From: Merluccius polli
Taxonomy: Eukaryota > Chordata > Actinopteri > Gadiformes > Merlucciidae
Reading direction: 5' to 3'
NCBI GenBank assembly: GCA_030340625.1
Contig: JAOPHQ010000568.1
Span: 65,001-129,000 of the forward strand
Length of the DNA: 64,000 nucleotides
Part shown: positions 1-10,678 of the stretch, in pieces
How positions within the stretch are numbered: position 1 is the first letter of the stretch
Layout: each line of letters starts with the position of its first letter
Position numbers and translations under genes: made by a program
Notes under the pieces: generated by a model
Database searches by the model: none
What the model saw: the letters and a program-made list of their open reading frames with translations, nothing else
Told to the model about the DNA's origin: nothing

Positions 1-1852
1 TTTACTTGGTAAACAAAGGTACTGGTCAAGTTTTATGCTGGATGCCTGGGATATAATTCCACCATCCTTTGCATTAAAACAGAAAAAACATTATATACTG
101 TAGATGGGCCTCATCTTTACACTGTTGGTTTTGTCGAATTGCGCGCTGTTAGTCCTGTTGGCAAGTTTGAATTGAATTCATGCTAACAGAAAGATTATTC
201 ACACTGGAATTCTAGGCCAGTCATAATGAGTAAATAAAAAAACAGCCATACTATAAATTAATTACATTAGAGCTCTCTAGCTCTTATCACTATTTGTTTT
301 GTAACTACTTAGTTAATTATATGCACACTTGCTCAGGTCTCAATATTGTGATCAAATTGGTTGCATATTCAACGCCTCAAACCAAGTAGCCAAGTAAGCG
401 CATTAAACATGCCGAGTGCTTCTAGAATTGTTTATGAAACTCTTTAATTCATATGCATTCAAAGAACTGCCATTGACCGTAAATATCAACTCACACTATA
501 TCACCCCTCTTATCATGTGCAGTGAAAATCAAATTAGCTTACAGCCTGCAAGTTGCATTTGGCTACGCAAAATAGTTTACTCGCAAAGTTAATTAATGAG
601 TTGATTGACCAAAAACCTATATAATCCTGACCTATCAAGATTGGCATTTTTATTTAGTTCATAGGAAAAAAAAAAAGATAATAATAAATAATACAAATAA
701 ATAAATAAAAGATAACTGCTTGTTGATGCTTGTATGGGCCACTTTCAGTGTCTAGGTTAGTTTAGTGTCACATTGAAACATTTATAATAGGCCAGACTGC
801 GGCAAACAATAGCAGTGCATGTTGGGAGAGTTGAGTCAACTGGGGAGCCAATTAAATGGCTGCGCATGACTTTGCCAAGAATTTTGCAACTATCACCGCA
901 GGACTGGAAATTCACTGTTGTTCTTACAAACACAACAGGACAAAACCATTTCAGGATGGACCACTAAATTATGTCACCAAAAAAAGGTCAATCAAAAAGG
1001 AGCTGTACCACACCATTGTCCTCAGTAAAACCTTAAAGGCCATATTGTTTCACCAATCAATTCATCAATATCACGCAAAAGGAGGAAAAAAAGCCAGAGA
1101 GGGCAGGTGCAAAGTCAAACAGTGTAAATAGCATGGCCATTTATGCTTAGCCAAGTTCCTGGATGCCCATTAGTGGAGGACCTCTGCGATTGAATACATT
1201 GGAATGGATCAATTTCTTCCCACATTCGGTAATTATAAAAACTGTTAACAGGTACAATGCACAGGACTAAATCACCTCCTCTAGAAATATGTTTGCCTGA
1301 TTCCGTTTTTATATTTCATATAATATTTGCAACTAATGGAATAACTTGTTCAACTAGCAAACAATATACGATTTGCAACAAAGTTAAATAGGCCCATTCT
1401 GCATTTAATTTGGTGCTCGAAAGCCACATTTGCAGTTTGTCTATTTTCCTGCTTGTCTGTGTGTATTCAGATGCCCTTGATCTTTGCTGCCTGTCTAGAT
1501 GTCTTTTGATTCAGTCCCTTTGGCATTTTTGCTTTGTATCCCTTTGTCTTGCATTCAATGTCAGTCTGCAAACATGTAGGCATAAAGCCAATATCGCTGT
1601 TGTCCATCCATCTACCCACATGTCTGTAAATCTGTCTCATCTGTCTGTAGGTGTAGAGCAAGGTGATGTCATCAAATAGAGCTCGGCAAAATAATAAATG
1701 TCAGTCAGCTTCCCTCAGCCCTGTAGATGACTAGATGGAACCCAGATGCTGCATGAAGGAGGCTTCTTTGCAACACTTTACAGCACTTAATGTCTGCACA
1801 CATCTATTATTAAGATACAAAGTCTACAGCTCCAGGTAGTAGACCCATGTTG
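1..1852. other. Noncoding DNA, no gene recognised
   Basis: Mostly AT-rich unique-looking sequence. An A-rich run lies near 665-710. The longest open frame (91 codons at 856) has no recognisable motif and no splice context. Nothing here could be assigned to a gene or a known repeat. Confidence 0.5.
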
Positions 1853-1871
1853 CACGCACGCACGCACACAC

Positions 1872-1903
<32 letters not shown>
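1853..1903. repeat. (CA)n microsatellite
   Basis: CACG steps grade into a pure CA run of about 45 bases. Confidence 0.95.
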
Positions 1904-2451
1904 GAGTTGAAGGGTTGAGGTTTGCATAGAATAGTCTAGAGACATCAGTGAGATGGAAGGAGACACACAAACACATCCAGTCCAGTCCTCAGCTCACATT
2001 CACACACGCACACCATTGCTGTGATCTCCTTGAGGAGCCATAGGTCAGTCAGTTTGATACAGAGTCCCTGCATATAAATTGCTTAATAATAGCCATCTCT
2101 CTGAGGTTTGCGTGTGTTTGTGTATTTGTTTATCTGCGTGTGGTGTAAATCTGTGAGTTTATCTCTTTACAAGGTGTGTGCGTGCGTGCGTGTGTTGCAA
2201 AGGCCTTGGAATCAAGCAGGGAGCCACACTTCTCATTCTCCTCATCCATCTTGTGCTACCGTCCCTCTTCATATATTCTCTTTCAATCTCACTATCCATC
2301 TCTCTCTAACAAACTCTTCAACATTCTTCCTCGCTCCCATTCCCCCCCTCTCTCACCCTCCCAACTTCTATTAATCTTTCCATCATCCATCTCTTCTCCT
2401 CTCCCCGTTATCTTCCCCTCATCATTTCCTCTCTCTCTCCAATACTTCACT
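1904..2451. other. Noncoding, C/T-rich stretch at 2230-2450
   Basis: A pyrimidine-rich strand (TCTC, CCTCTC and CATCC steps) occupies the right half. Open frames here are composed of Ser, Pro and Leu and follow the base bias. No gene is supported. Confidence 0.6.
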
Positions 2452-2593
2452 TTATACCATGGTCGGCGTGAATACTCAATTCTGATTGGCTGGCGGGTGT
2501 AGGTTAAAAAGTGTTAATGTACACCTAGGAAAGACGTTCGGGTCAAATTGCCTGATTACAGTTAGATTACTGCGCTGGCTCAAACGCTAGATG

Positions 2594-2607
2594 GTAACCA
2601 TGGCAAC
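2594..2607. promoter_or_regulatory. RFX X-box-like motif inside a repeat
   Basis: GTAACCATGGCAAC fits the X-box consensus GTHNYYATRRNAAC at every position. It lies inside the mobile repeat at 2452-3506. Function is untested. Confidence 0.4.
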
Positions 2608-2731
2608 GGAGAGGGAATACTCGATTTTGATTGGCTGCTGCAGGGTGGCCATTAATCCATGCTATATGCAGAGCTAGCTCTGGCTATATGGACACCTACT
2701 AAGTACTTCCAGTCAAATTGTCTGTTCAGCC

Positions 2732-3085
2732 TTCAAAACGAGAGCTGGTAAATTGTGAAAAATGCATTAAACTGTAATCAGCAAACGCGGTTATATGCTA
2801 TAGACCCTATAGTATCTGTGGTGTAAAGGCTGGGACACATTTCAAATTATAAATATGTACACTTTATTGAAAGTATAGACCGTCGCGATTCCCATTGAAA
2901 CGAATGGCGCGGTGATTAGTCGTCAAAACGACAGCTGGTAAATTGTGAAAAATGCATTAAACTGTAATCAGAAAACACGGTTATATGCTATAGACCCTAT
3001 AGTATCTGTGGTGTAAAGGCTGGGACACATTTCAAATTATAAATATGTACACTTTATGTTGAAAGTATAGGCCGTCGCGATTCCC
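2732..3085 (+). repeat. Direct tandem duplication, about 189-bp period
   Basis: The block starting CTTCAAAACGAGAGCTGG near 2732 recurs near 2921 (CGTCAAAACGACAGCTGG) and runs for about 160 bp with few differences, including the shared GTCGCGATTCCC. Confidence 0.9.
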
Positions 3086-3382
3086 GATGTACAATGCATG
3101 ACGTCAGCTCTGTGGCTCATAGCTGAGCGGACTAGAATACCTCCCGTTGCCGAGTCGTATCTAAGGTCCGTCCTATTTACTGGAGGAGTGAACAACGTTT
3201 CCGTTGCATAAGAACCTTACGGGAGGGTAATGATTGTTCCAGGTATTAGTCAGACCCTCAGGCGTTACTAGGGAAGCTAAATTATGGCTTGTGAACAACT
3301 TTATATTTTGATTGTAAAACGCATGCAAATATTAATTAATGGTCTTAATTTATTTTCTTTGGCAAGTGACCATGGTATAAGC

Positions 3383-3502
3383 GGGATAATGCCCTTCGAG
3401 GTGTCCATTATCAGAAGTTAATGGACTTCGCGGAAGCAACCGTTCACGCCTCCGCGTCGTCCATTAACTTCTGATAATGGACACCTCGTCGGGCATTATC
3501 CC
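3383..3502. repeat. Inverted repeat, 44-bp arms
   Basis: Arms 3383-3426 and 3459-3502 are inverted copies differing at two adjacent positions, with a 32-base loop. The outer ends read GGGATAATGCCC and GGGCATTATCCC. The near-perfect pairing suggests a recent origin or selection for the fold at one end of the host repeat. Confidence 0.95.
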
Positions 3503-3642
3503 TTACATATTTCACACTCGATTTAACAATTTCTCTTCCTCCCGCCTCCTCTTTTTGCTTCCAACTCTTTTTTTTTAATTTAACCCACACTTGGAATGCA
3601 CCAGGTGATGGTCTGACATATAATCTACTTCCCCTATGAGTA

Positions 3643-3647
<5 letters not shown>

Positions 3648-3677
<30 letters not shown>
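3648..3677. repeat. (TAA)n microsatellite
   Basis: About ten TAA units. A nearby GTGTGAATGCTGG resembles the palindrome next to the second (AAT)n at 11941. Confidence 0.9.
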
Positions 3678-3678
<1 letters not shown>

Positions 3679-3764
3679 TAGAAAATGCATTTCCTGCAGA
3701 AAACGCGTGTGAATGCTGGAAGCTGAATGATAATCGCAAAGCAGAAATATAAAATGAATTGATC

Positions 3765-4470
3765 TGAAGAATCTGAAAGTAGTAATAGAAGCTGAAATAG
3801 TAGAAGAATCTGAAAGTAGTAGTAGAAGCTGAAATAGTAGAAGAAGCTGAAAGTAGTAGAAGAAGCTGAAATAGTAGAAGAAGCTGAAAGTAGTAGTAGA
3901 AGCTGAAATAGTAGAAGAATCTGAAAGTAGTAGTAGAAGCTGAAATAGTAGAAGAAGCTGAAAGTAGTAGTAGAAGCTGAAATAGTAGAAGAATCTGAAA
4001 GTAGTAGAAGCTGAAATAGTAGAAGAATCTGAAAGTAGTAGTAGAAGCTGAAATAGTAGAAGAATCTGAAAGTAGTAGTAGAAGCTGAAATAGTAGAAGA
4101 AGCTGAAAGTAGTAGTAGAAGCTGAAATAGTAGAAGAATCTGAAAGTAGTAGAAGCTGAAATAGTAGAAGAATCTGAAAGTAGTAGTAGAAGCTGAAATA
4201 GTAGAAGAATCTGAAAGTAGTAGTAGAAGCTGAAATAGTAGAAGAATCTGAAAGTAGTAGTAGAAGCTGAAATAGTAGAAGAATCTGAAAGTAGTAGTAG
4301 AAGCTGAAATAGTAGAAGAAGCTGAAAGTAGTAGTAGAAGCTGAAATAGTAGAAGAATCTGAAAGTAATAGTAGAAGCTGAAATAGTAGAAGAAGCTGAA
4401 AGTAGTAGTAGAAGCTGAAATAGTAGAAGAATCTGAAAGTAGTAGAAGTAGTTGAAATTGTAGTAGAATA
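3765..4470. repeat. A/G-rich minisatellite
   Basis: Alternating units of the form GAAGCTGAAATAGTAGAA and GAATCTGAAAGTAGTAGTA give composite periods near 36-39 bp over 700 bp. The 319-codon minus-strand open frame is a by-product: it repeats Phe-Gln-Leu-Leu-Leu and Ser-Thr-Ile-Ser-Ala-Ser. Confidence 0.95.
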
Positions 4471-4534
4471 AGAGGCTGGGTTTTGATTTATATTGGAAAA
4501 ATAAATGTATACTACTATTTACTATTGCGGGCAC

Positions 4535-4922
4535 TGTTGCGAATTAATAACATGTATCATCAGGCTGTAAAATATCTGCACATAGCCAGGAGTAGAAATA
4601 AATATACAAGTTGTAGTAACTGCACCTCAACACGTGATGGCGCCAAACAATATACTGGGGGCGGCGCTTAACGCTAGCCATTGTGCGTCATGGAGGCCAC
4701 GCCTCCTGCCCAGAGGCATCCGGCGGAAACATCCGGTTAGGATCAGAATCGTCCAGGCAGACCTCCAGAGGGACGCGCGGACGATCTCTCCACGCGGCGT
4801 GACTTTTACATTACCCCTCCATTGTTACGTAGGTTAGATATAACTTAAAGCTAAACAAATAAAGTGAGTTATAAGCGTTTCCTGTTGTCGGCAGCCTTCT
4901 TCCCCGGGACACAAACCCCACA
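4535..4922 (+). repeat. 5' LTR
   Basis: Starts TGTTGCG and ends CCCCACA. A TATA-like GATATAA lies near 4838, and an AATAAA at 4858-4863 precedes a short GT-rich stretch. It is preceded by GCAC, the target duplication, which is the end of a minisatellite unit (ACTATTGCGGGCAC). Confidence 0.95.
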
Positions 4923-4925
4923 TTC

Positions 4926-4946
4926 TGGTGACTTCCCGACGTGATT
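4926..4946 (+). other. Primer-binding site, tRNA-Trp type, with a 2-base insertion
   Basis: Three bases after the LTR comes TGGTGAC, then TT, then CCCGACGTGATT. Removing the TT leaves a perfect complement to the 3' end of vertebrate tRNA-Trp including CCA. tRNA-Trp priming is known from avian alpharetroviruses. The extra TT is read directly from the sequence. Whether it blocks priming is unknown. Confidence 0.8.
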
Positions 4947-5264
4947 CGGGGAAAGAGAGGCTTTATTTGGAACCTTGGAACTTTGGCCCCACTGCAGCAT
5001 ACGACTCATCAGCTCTGCCACATGGCGTCATAAACAGGAGGTAAGCAGTGCCCATTGCTTAGGCTAAAACTGCACATAGATAGATATAGGACTATTAGGT
5101 GACAGAGCTGCTAGCGTACGTTGTGGTGGAGCTTTGGTTCTTCGGTCCATAGTCGTTACAGTTAAGCCGACGTAAAATGAACAGGCGCTGAATACTCAAA
5201 TTGGGATTGATTAAATTATATTAGTCGCCATTTTACGGCAAATAAGAAGTAACAAATGGCCAGT

Positions 5265-5530
5265 AATGTATGAGTGTAAGGGTTTGAGGCCCATTTAGTA
5301 GTAAATCGGTTTGAGGCCGAATTAGTTTAAGAGGCGGGTTTGAGGCCCACATATGGCTTAAAATAAAATAAAAAAGACAAAAAAGAGGCGGGTTTGAGGC
5401 CCACATATGGCTTAAAATAAAATAAAAAAGACAAAAAAGAGGCGGGTTTGAGGCCCACATATGGCTTAAAATAAAATAAAAAAAGACAAAAAAGAGGCGG
5501 GTTTGAGGCCCGATTAATGTTTTAAAATCT
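5265..5530 (+). repeat. 54-bp tandem repeat in the LTR-element leader
   Basis: Units starting GAGGCGGGTTTGAGGCCCAC at 5331, 5385 and 5439 are nearly identical. A partial unit starts at 5494, and degenerate GGTTTGAGGCC units precede from about 5278. Confidence 0.95.
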
Positions 5531-8500
5531 GTTTGGGGCCCCTAAATTGTTTTATCTTGTTTAATTGGTCAAAGATTGTGACCTAATATGATAACGTGGT
5601 GAATTAGGAGGTGGAGTGAGGAGATCGAGTGGTCATAGAACACTACTAACATTGTTACTAACACTGCATTCTCAAAGAACTACGCTAACTTGCATGAAAC
5701 ACAATAACCCACGTTTGTGTACATAATCCTGTATGTGCTAACGCTTGCTAACTTTGCTAGGGTGCATCTTAGCTTTGTCTGCAGAATATGGTACATGTAA
5801 CTGACGATAGCCCAACACGTGGGTTATCTCATATGGGTCTTTGTTCTTAACAGAAGCATGGTAGCATTAGCCACATAAGCTAACACGAGGGCCTAGCGGA
5901 TATGCTAGGTATTTAGAACTGAAGATAGCCCACCACGGGGGGTGGTTTATGGCTCATTGTTCCAGTGGGGATGGTAACATTCCGGTGTTCTTAGCCATTT
6001 GGCCCAAGTGGAGGCTAATGGCTATGCTAAGTCTAGGGAGAGACGGTAAACACATCTATCTAACCTATAGACATATACCTAACAGTGCAAGTGGAGTTGG
6101 AGCACTTGTACATATGGGCACACACATAGTTGGGCATATACACAATATTAACTGGTAGGCCTAGTAACACAGCAGGGAGCATAGATTACAAATCCCTGTC
6201 AGCCATTTTGGGAGTCCCCAAAATGGCCCCCAAGACCCCCTACCCCTCGACCACCCTTACCCCCACCCAGACTACCCAGACTTTCCCCCTCCCCCGACGA
6301 CTGACCATGAAGAAGGGGACAAAGGAATGGCGTTTGCCAGCCTGCGTTTGCAAGTGTGAATGGAGTGTGAATGAAGTTGTGCGCTCCTAGAATGCAAGGG
6401 GAGAAGGCAGAATGGAGCCCAATACAATAATTTGGTTTAATGTTATTATCTAGACATATACATTTATAAATAACTATGTTAGCAGATGTCATTACTGCGA
6501 TGAAAAGTGTTGTTGTGTAAAAACTGATTATTCATAAGCATCAACTTGTCAGTAATAGGAAGGTGTTAAAATTGACATTAACTCTTTGTTTTATTCTTTC
6601 CTTTAACCTTAAGAGAAGGAGGGGACCTCCATGCCCCTTCCAAAGAAAGATCATGAACACCTCTTTTTGTTTTTATTAATGATAAGAAATTATAAGGTTA
6701 ACAAAGGAGGAAAGGGAAGTTGGACAGGACACAATGAGATGGGGACAGTAAGTGGTAATTCTTATAACAGGAGGATTTATTTAGAAAGACAGAGGGAAGT
6801 AGACAGAAGGATAGAAGAAGGGAAAGTGTAAGAAAGTTAAAGAAGGTAAAGAGAGAAATGTGGTCTAGAGAGAGAGGGACAGAGCAGAGATAAAGCCGCA
6901 GGAGGTAATTTAGATAAGGAGATCTAACAAAGGAGGGAGGCATTATAGAGTTATGTAGGGGTTTACCTTATAATAGTAGTGGTAATAATAATAATGATGT
7001 TAATGATAATAATAATAATAATAGACATAATGAAACATAACGAAGAAAGCAATGCGAACATTAGGACGGTTGAAGATCAGGTCAACTATGTATATATGTC
7101 TGTTATTTGTTTTTGTTTCCTGTTGATTTTGTTTTCTTTGTGTATTTGTTTTATACTTTTAACTGTTTGTGTGAGTGTTTTGTGCTTTATAGGACAAATA
7201 GCAGACCAACAGCTCAGTCACGTCACATGAAGTCCCGAACCCCTGGTACCCCCTCATGAGTATTTGTGCATAAGATGGTTGATGGGCATAATACGGCCCT
7301 ATCTGATAGTTTCATTTAAATCAGAAGTTATCTCCTCTACCACTCGTCCACAGTAGTCCAGAGGTCAACCAGCGCTGGGGACTAACAGTCCAGGGACTTT
7401 GCTCCCGCCTCAAGCGACGATATGGGAGTGTGGTAGAGTCATAATCTGATACACAGTGTAGGGGTGTAACAATTAATACAGTCAATTTTTGGGTTGCTCA
7501 GTTTACCTCCATAATGTGGCGTCCATTGTCTTGTTTTTATGTACGATGTTTTGTTTTTGCTCAATGATGCTGACCGTTGCTGAGGCTATGATTCTTAGAT
7601 GGACCAGAGGGTTTTCACCTGGGACACACACACAGGTGCCATTTGATTATTAGAGGTGACTTGGGCGATGACAATGAGGAAATTGAGGTTGGTTTATTTG
7701 AGCCATATCCATTTTTAGTAAGCAAAACTATTCAATGATTGTGTGTGGATACATATATATTCAATTTTAACTTCACTCACCATATTTACCTATTGTTTGA
7801 CTCACCATTGTATGCAAGTTTGTTTTGATATAACTCTCACATATGTTTCGAACTACTTAGATTAATAACGATATAAGATCATTAAGACCATATAGGATTA
7901 AGACATGCCTGATCTATAATTCCATAATGGAAACGACTGTCTACATATTGTTTGATGTATTGTGTTAGATGTTTTCTTTGCAAAGATACTGGTTGGTTCT
8001 GGTCTCTCTTCCCCCAGGACAATGGAGGGGGGTCCATTAGAGAGAGGACAGTTGATCTGGGGTTCCTGCCCTAAATGGACTCAAACTCATATTTGGACAT
8101 TGAAATGGACCGCATACACAAAATGAACAGCAGGAACATTCCTGTTACCAGCGGTTGATAAGTTTCATATTAGGAGGCAACATGGTTGACGGTCTTATCT
8201 GAATGTGATGTGTTTTTACACTCTATATTTTCAATTTTCTTTTTGATTCTTTTAATGATTGATTATTCACAAGCGATTGATGTTGAAAGATGTTAACACT
8301 CTATAATTATGATTTGTTGTGCATTGGCAGTGACTGGATTGCAGAGAAGTGCTTAATCCTGATGGGGGGTGAGATCTTCTCTACCGTCATGATACTCTTT
8401 TTTCATCTCCTAGAGGTGGTTATCGACTGGATGATGGTAACCCGACCTGGACAGACCTCTCTTCAGCTGCTGAAAGGATAACTGGGAAGAGTTCTTTCCG

Positions 8501-8772
8501 GTGGGGTGAGACTAGCTCATGAATTTGGCCTTATTAGAACAATTGAATAAGTTTACCTAGTCTAAGAGTAAATAAAATAATGTGGGCATAAGATCCAAAG
8601 GTAATGCTAGAAGACTAAAATAGTTGTTCCAAAAGCTTGATAAACTAGGACCCAGAATCACTGTCATGTACATATACTTTATCATATCGATATATAAAGG
8701 TCAATACAAGCGGGAAGAATGAATGCAACATGCTTAACTTTGTGTTAATTTTACGTGACTTTTTCAAAGTCA

Positions 8773-8892
8773 CGAGGAGGGAATAAGTAGTGTATTTTAT
8801 TTCAAGGAGGGACTATTTTTGTATTTTATTCCAAGGAGGGAATATTTTTATATCTTATTTGCAAGGATATTTTATTTCAAGGGGAGAATATT
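8773..8892 (+). repeat. Tandem purine-tract repeats
   Basis: The core AAGGAGGGA or a variant recurs four to five times at about 25-40-bp spacing, separated by TATTTTATT-type spacers. The same core forms the purine tract directly before the 3' LTR. Confidence 0.85.
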
Positions 8893-9079
8893 TGCATTTA
8901 GATTTTTTGTTTTTTTTTGTTTTTTGTTTTATTCGTTTAAATGTTGAATTTACATAAGTCAGACATATTGACTTTGAACATTTGCAAGGACCAGGTTAAA
9001 GTAATCATTGGGAAATACTTCAGCAATCTGTTGGGAAAGGATCTAATGCATAAGCTAAATAGTTTATTGACATAGAAAA

Positions 9080-9427
9080 TTGGGAATTACTACGCCAACG
9101 CCTAATGCTGTATGCTGTGTTAAATACCTTAACTTGTTAGCTCTTTCCACTGCTGTGTCAAAACTACAGCGCCAACACCGGGTGGTGCAGCAGTCACCCA
9201 TCAACCAAGCGGTTATGTTACATTCACTGGGAATGGTGGAAAGAGTGAACGGGACATTCAAGAAACTGACATTTCCGAGAAACAGAGTGCAGAGCCAAAG
9301 GATGGACCACCAACCAGGGTGGAGAAAGGTGACCAGGTGTACCCGAGAGTGTGCAGGGGACAGTGGAGCGCCCCGATTTGATCAGGCTGTGGTATCTGAT
9401 ATCCTGGAGTTCGGCACCTGTGTCTAG
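9080..9427 (+). pseudogene. Integrase C-terminal remnant of the LTR element
   Basis: An open frame of 115 codons contains GMVERVNGTFKK, resembling the conserved segment of retroviral integrases near the end of the catalytic core. In the next frame GDQVYPRV occurs about 30 codons later, which resembles the start of the C-terminal domain of the same family. The two pieces are out of frame and the core upstream is missing, so this is a broken remnant. It is the only coding trace of pol seen. It sits about 860 bp before the 3' LTR, leaving room for a lost env region that I do not recognise. Confidence 0.6.
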
Positions 9428-10280
9428 GAGGACATGGCACCTGTTTTACTTGAATGTTGAATTATTAAATACACAGTATGCTTCACGGTTGTCAATACAA
9501 TGCATTATAAGTACGGAATGTGTTATGCTGTAGTCCCATGATTGCTTTAATAATGAAACGGATGAATTTTTTGATGCTGCTAAAATGTTCTGACTACTGG
9601 TGAGGAGTGGATCCGTGGGGAAGGCACACATGGGTACGTGTTGGTAACCTTGGCGTGTGGGCCTTGCCTATGGATCACAAGATGAACATTGAATTCATGA
9701 ACTGTCCGACTTGAGGTTGGCTACAGATACGGGGGATAACACTGGTGATCTTTGAGTAACCTGCGTGCATGGAAACCATCTGAGCAATTGCATGCTAGTC
9801 TACAGGGCGTTTTTTAGATCTATATAGGGTTAATGCTGCTAACACGATAATGTCTCTTCTGTGTTAGCCAGAGCTGCTAACACGGTAATGTCTGTTCTTA
9901 TACCTGGAGGTATTCGATTTTGGTTATACATGCATATAAGTATTTGAAGGGATTTCATATGGGGAAATTACAATGCATTAACTACTATGCCTTTCTGTCC
10001 TCAGGATACTGTGATAATGGTATGACATATGGATTGTATGATGTGATGATAATTTGTCTACTGTTGGCTACGGCCCATGTATTCTTTGAGACACACCAAG
10101 GTGAATGCCATCCAATTTAGAGATGCGACAGGTTTTCCTACTGTCTAGAAGAGGTTTTCCCGAACTAAGTCGATTGGTGATGTTGATGTTTTTCTTTTCG
10201 CTTGAATTTATACTCACCATTTTTAGACCTTACATGATACATAGCATTATTAATTTATAGTATGGTCATCAGTGATGACC
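9428..10280 (+). other. LTR-element interior downstream of the integrase remnant
   Basis: No recognisable envelope motif. Repeated 'GCTAACACGRTAATGTCT' phrases lie near 9835-9900. A 66-codon open frame at 9920 has a hydrophobic stretch but no clear identity. Confidence 0.5.
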
Positions 10281-10290
10281 AAGGAGGGAC
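10281..10290 (+). other. Polypurine tract
   Basis: AAGGAGGGAC directly abuts the 3' LTR, the position expected for the plus-strand primer. Confidence 0.8.
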
Positions 10291-10678
10291 TGTTGCGAAT
10301 TAATAACATGTATCATCAGGCTGTAAAATATCTGCACATAGCCAGGAGTAGAAATAAATATACAAGTTGTAGTAACTGCACCTCAACACGTGATGGCGCC
10401 AAACAATATACTGGGGGCGGCGCTTAACGCTAGCCATTGTGCGTCATGGAGGCCACGCCTCCTGCCCAGAGGCATCCGGCGGAAACATCCGGTTAGGATC
10501 AGAATCGTCCAGGCAGACCTCCAGAGGGACGCGCGGACGATCTCTCCACGCGGCGTGACTTTTACATTACCCCTCCATTGTTACGTAGGTTAGATATAAC
10601 TTAAAGCTAAACAAATAAAGTGAGTTATAAGCGTTTCCTGTTGTCGGCAGCCTTCTTCCCCGGGACACAAACCCCACA
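10291..10678 (+). repeat. 3' LTR
   Basis: Same length and sequence as the 5' LTR by eye. AATAAA at 10614-10619. Followed by GCAC, the second copy of the target duplication. Confidence 0.95.

Larger units (their letters stand above)
2452..3506 (+). mobile_element. Mobile repeat ending in a long hairpin
   Basis: TTATACCATGGTC (2452-2464) is repeated inverted at 3368-3380, and a strong hairpin follows at 3383-3502. From 2478 (AATTCTGATTGG) to 3502 (GGGCATTATCCC) the sequence matches, in reverse orientation, an insert at 13668-13985, and homology stops at about the same two edges at both loci. That is good evidence for a mobile unit. No coding region is visible. The class is unclear: the ends are not a simple TIR pair, and no target duplication was confirmed. 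Confidence 0.65.
4947..9063 (+). other. LTR-element interior, no intact gene
   Basis: Over 4 kb lies between primer site and integrase remnant without an open frame above about 86 codons and without recognisable gag, protease or reverse transcriptase motifs. It holds a leader donor-like site at 5041, tandem repeats at 5265-5530, several purine tracts of AAGGAGG type, and a pyrimidine-AG acceptor-like site near 8018. It may be unrelated filler carried by a non-autonomous element. Confidence 0.6.
4535..10678 (+). mobile_element. LTR retroelement, non-autonomous, same-length LTRs
   Basis: This is a complete LTR element of 6144 bp. Two 388-bp direct repeats begin TG and end CA and match base for base by eye. 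The insertion is flanked by the 4-bp duplication GCAC (4531-4534 and 10679-10682). A primer site complementary to tRNA-Trp lies just inside the 5' LTR, and a purine tract abuts the 3' LTR. Order: LTR, primer site, a CAGGAG/GTAAGC donor-like site at 5040/5041, 54-bp tandem repeats, long noncoding interior, purine-tract array, integrase remnant, purine tract, LTR. No intact gag, pol or env frame is present. Matching LTRs with a gene-less interior suggest recent mobilisation by enzymes supplied in trans. The integrase remnant looks retrovirus-like rather than Ty3-like, but this is tentative. Confidence 0.93.

Noticed and set aside
856..1131. 91-codon open frame
   Set aside because: Lys-rich, no motif and isolated. 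Expected by chance in a window of this size.
2452..3506. Helitron
   Set aside because: A hairpin near one end was suggestive, but the ends do not read 5'-TC and CTRR-3'.
3575..4534. 319-codon open frame on the minus strand
   Set aside because: It is the translation of an A/G-rich minisatellite. Residue composition follows the repeat and there is no promoter or splice context.
4634..10593. Identical 67-codon frames at 4634 and 10390
   Set aside because: They are the same LTR sequence twice. LTRs are not coding, and the frame lacks any known motif.
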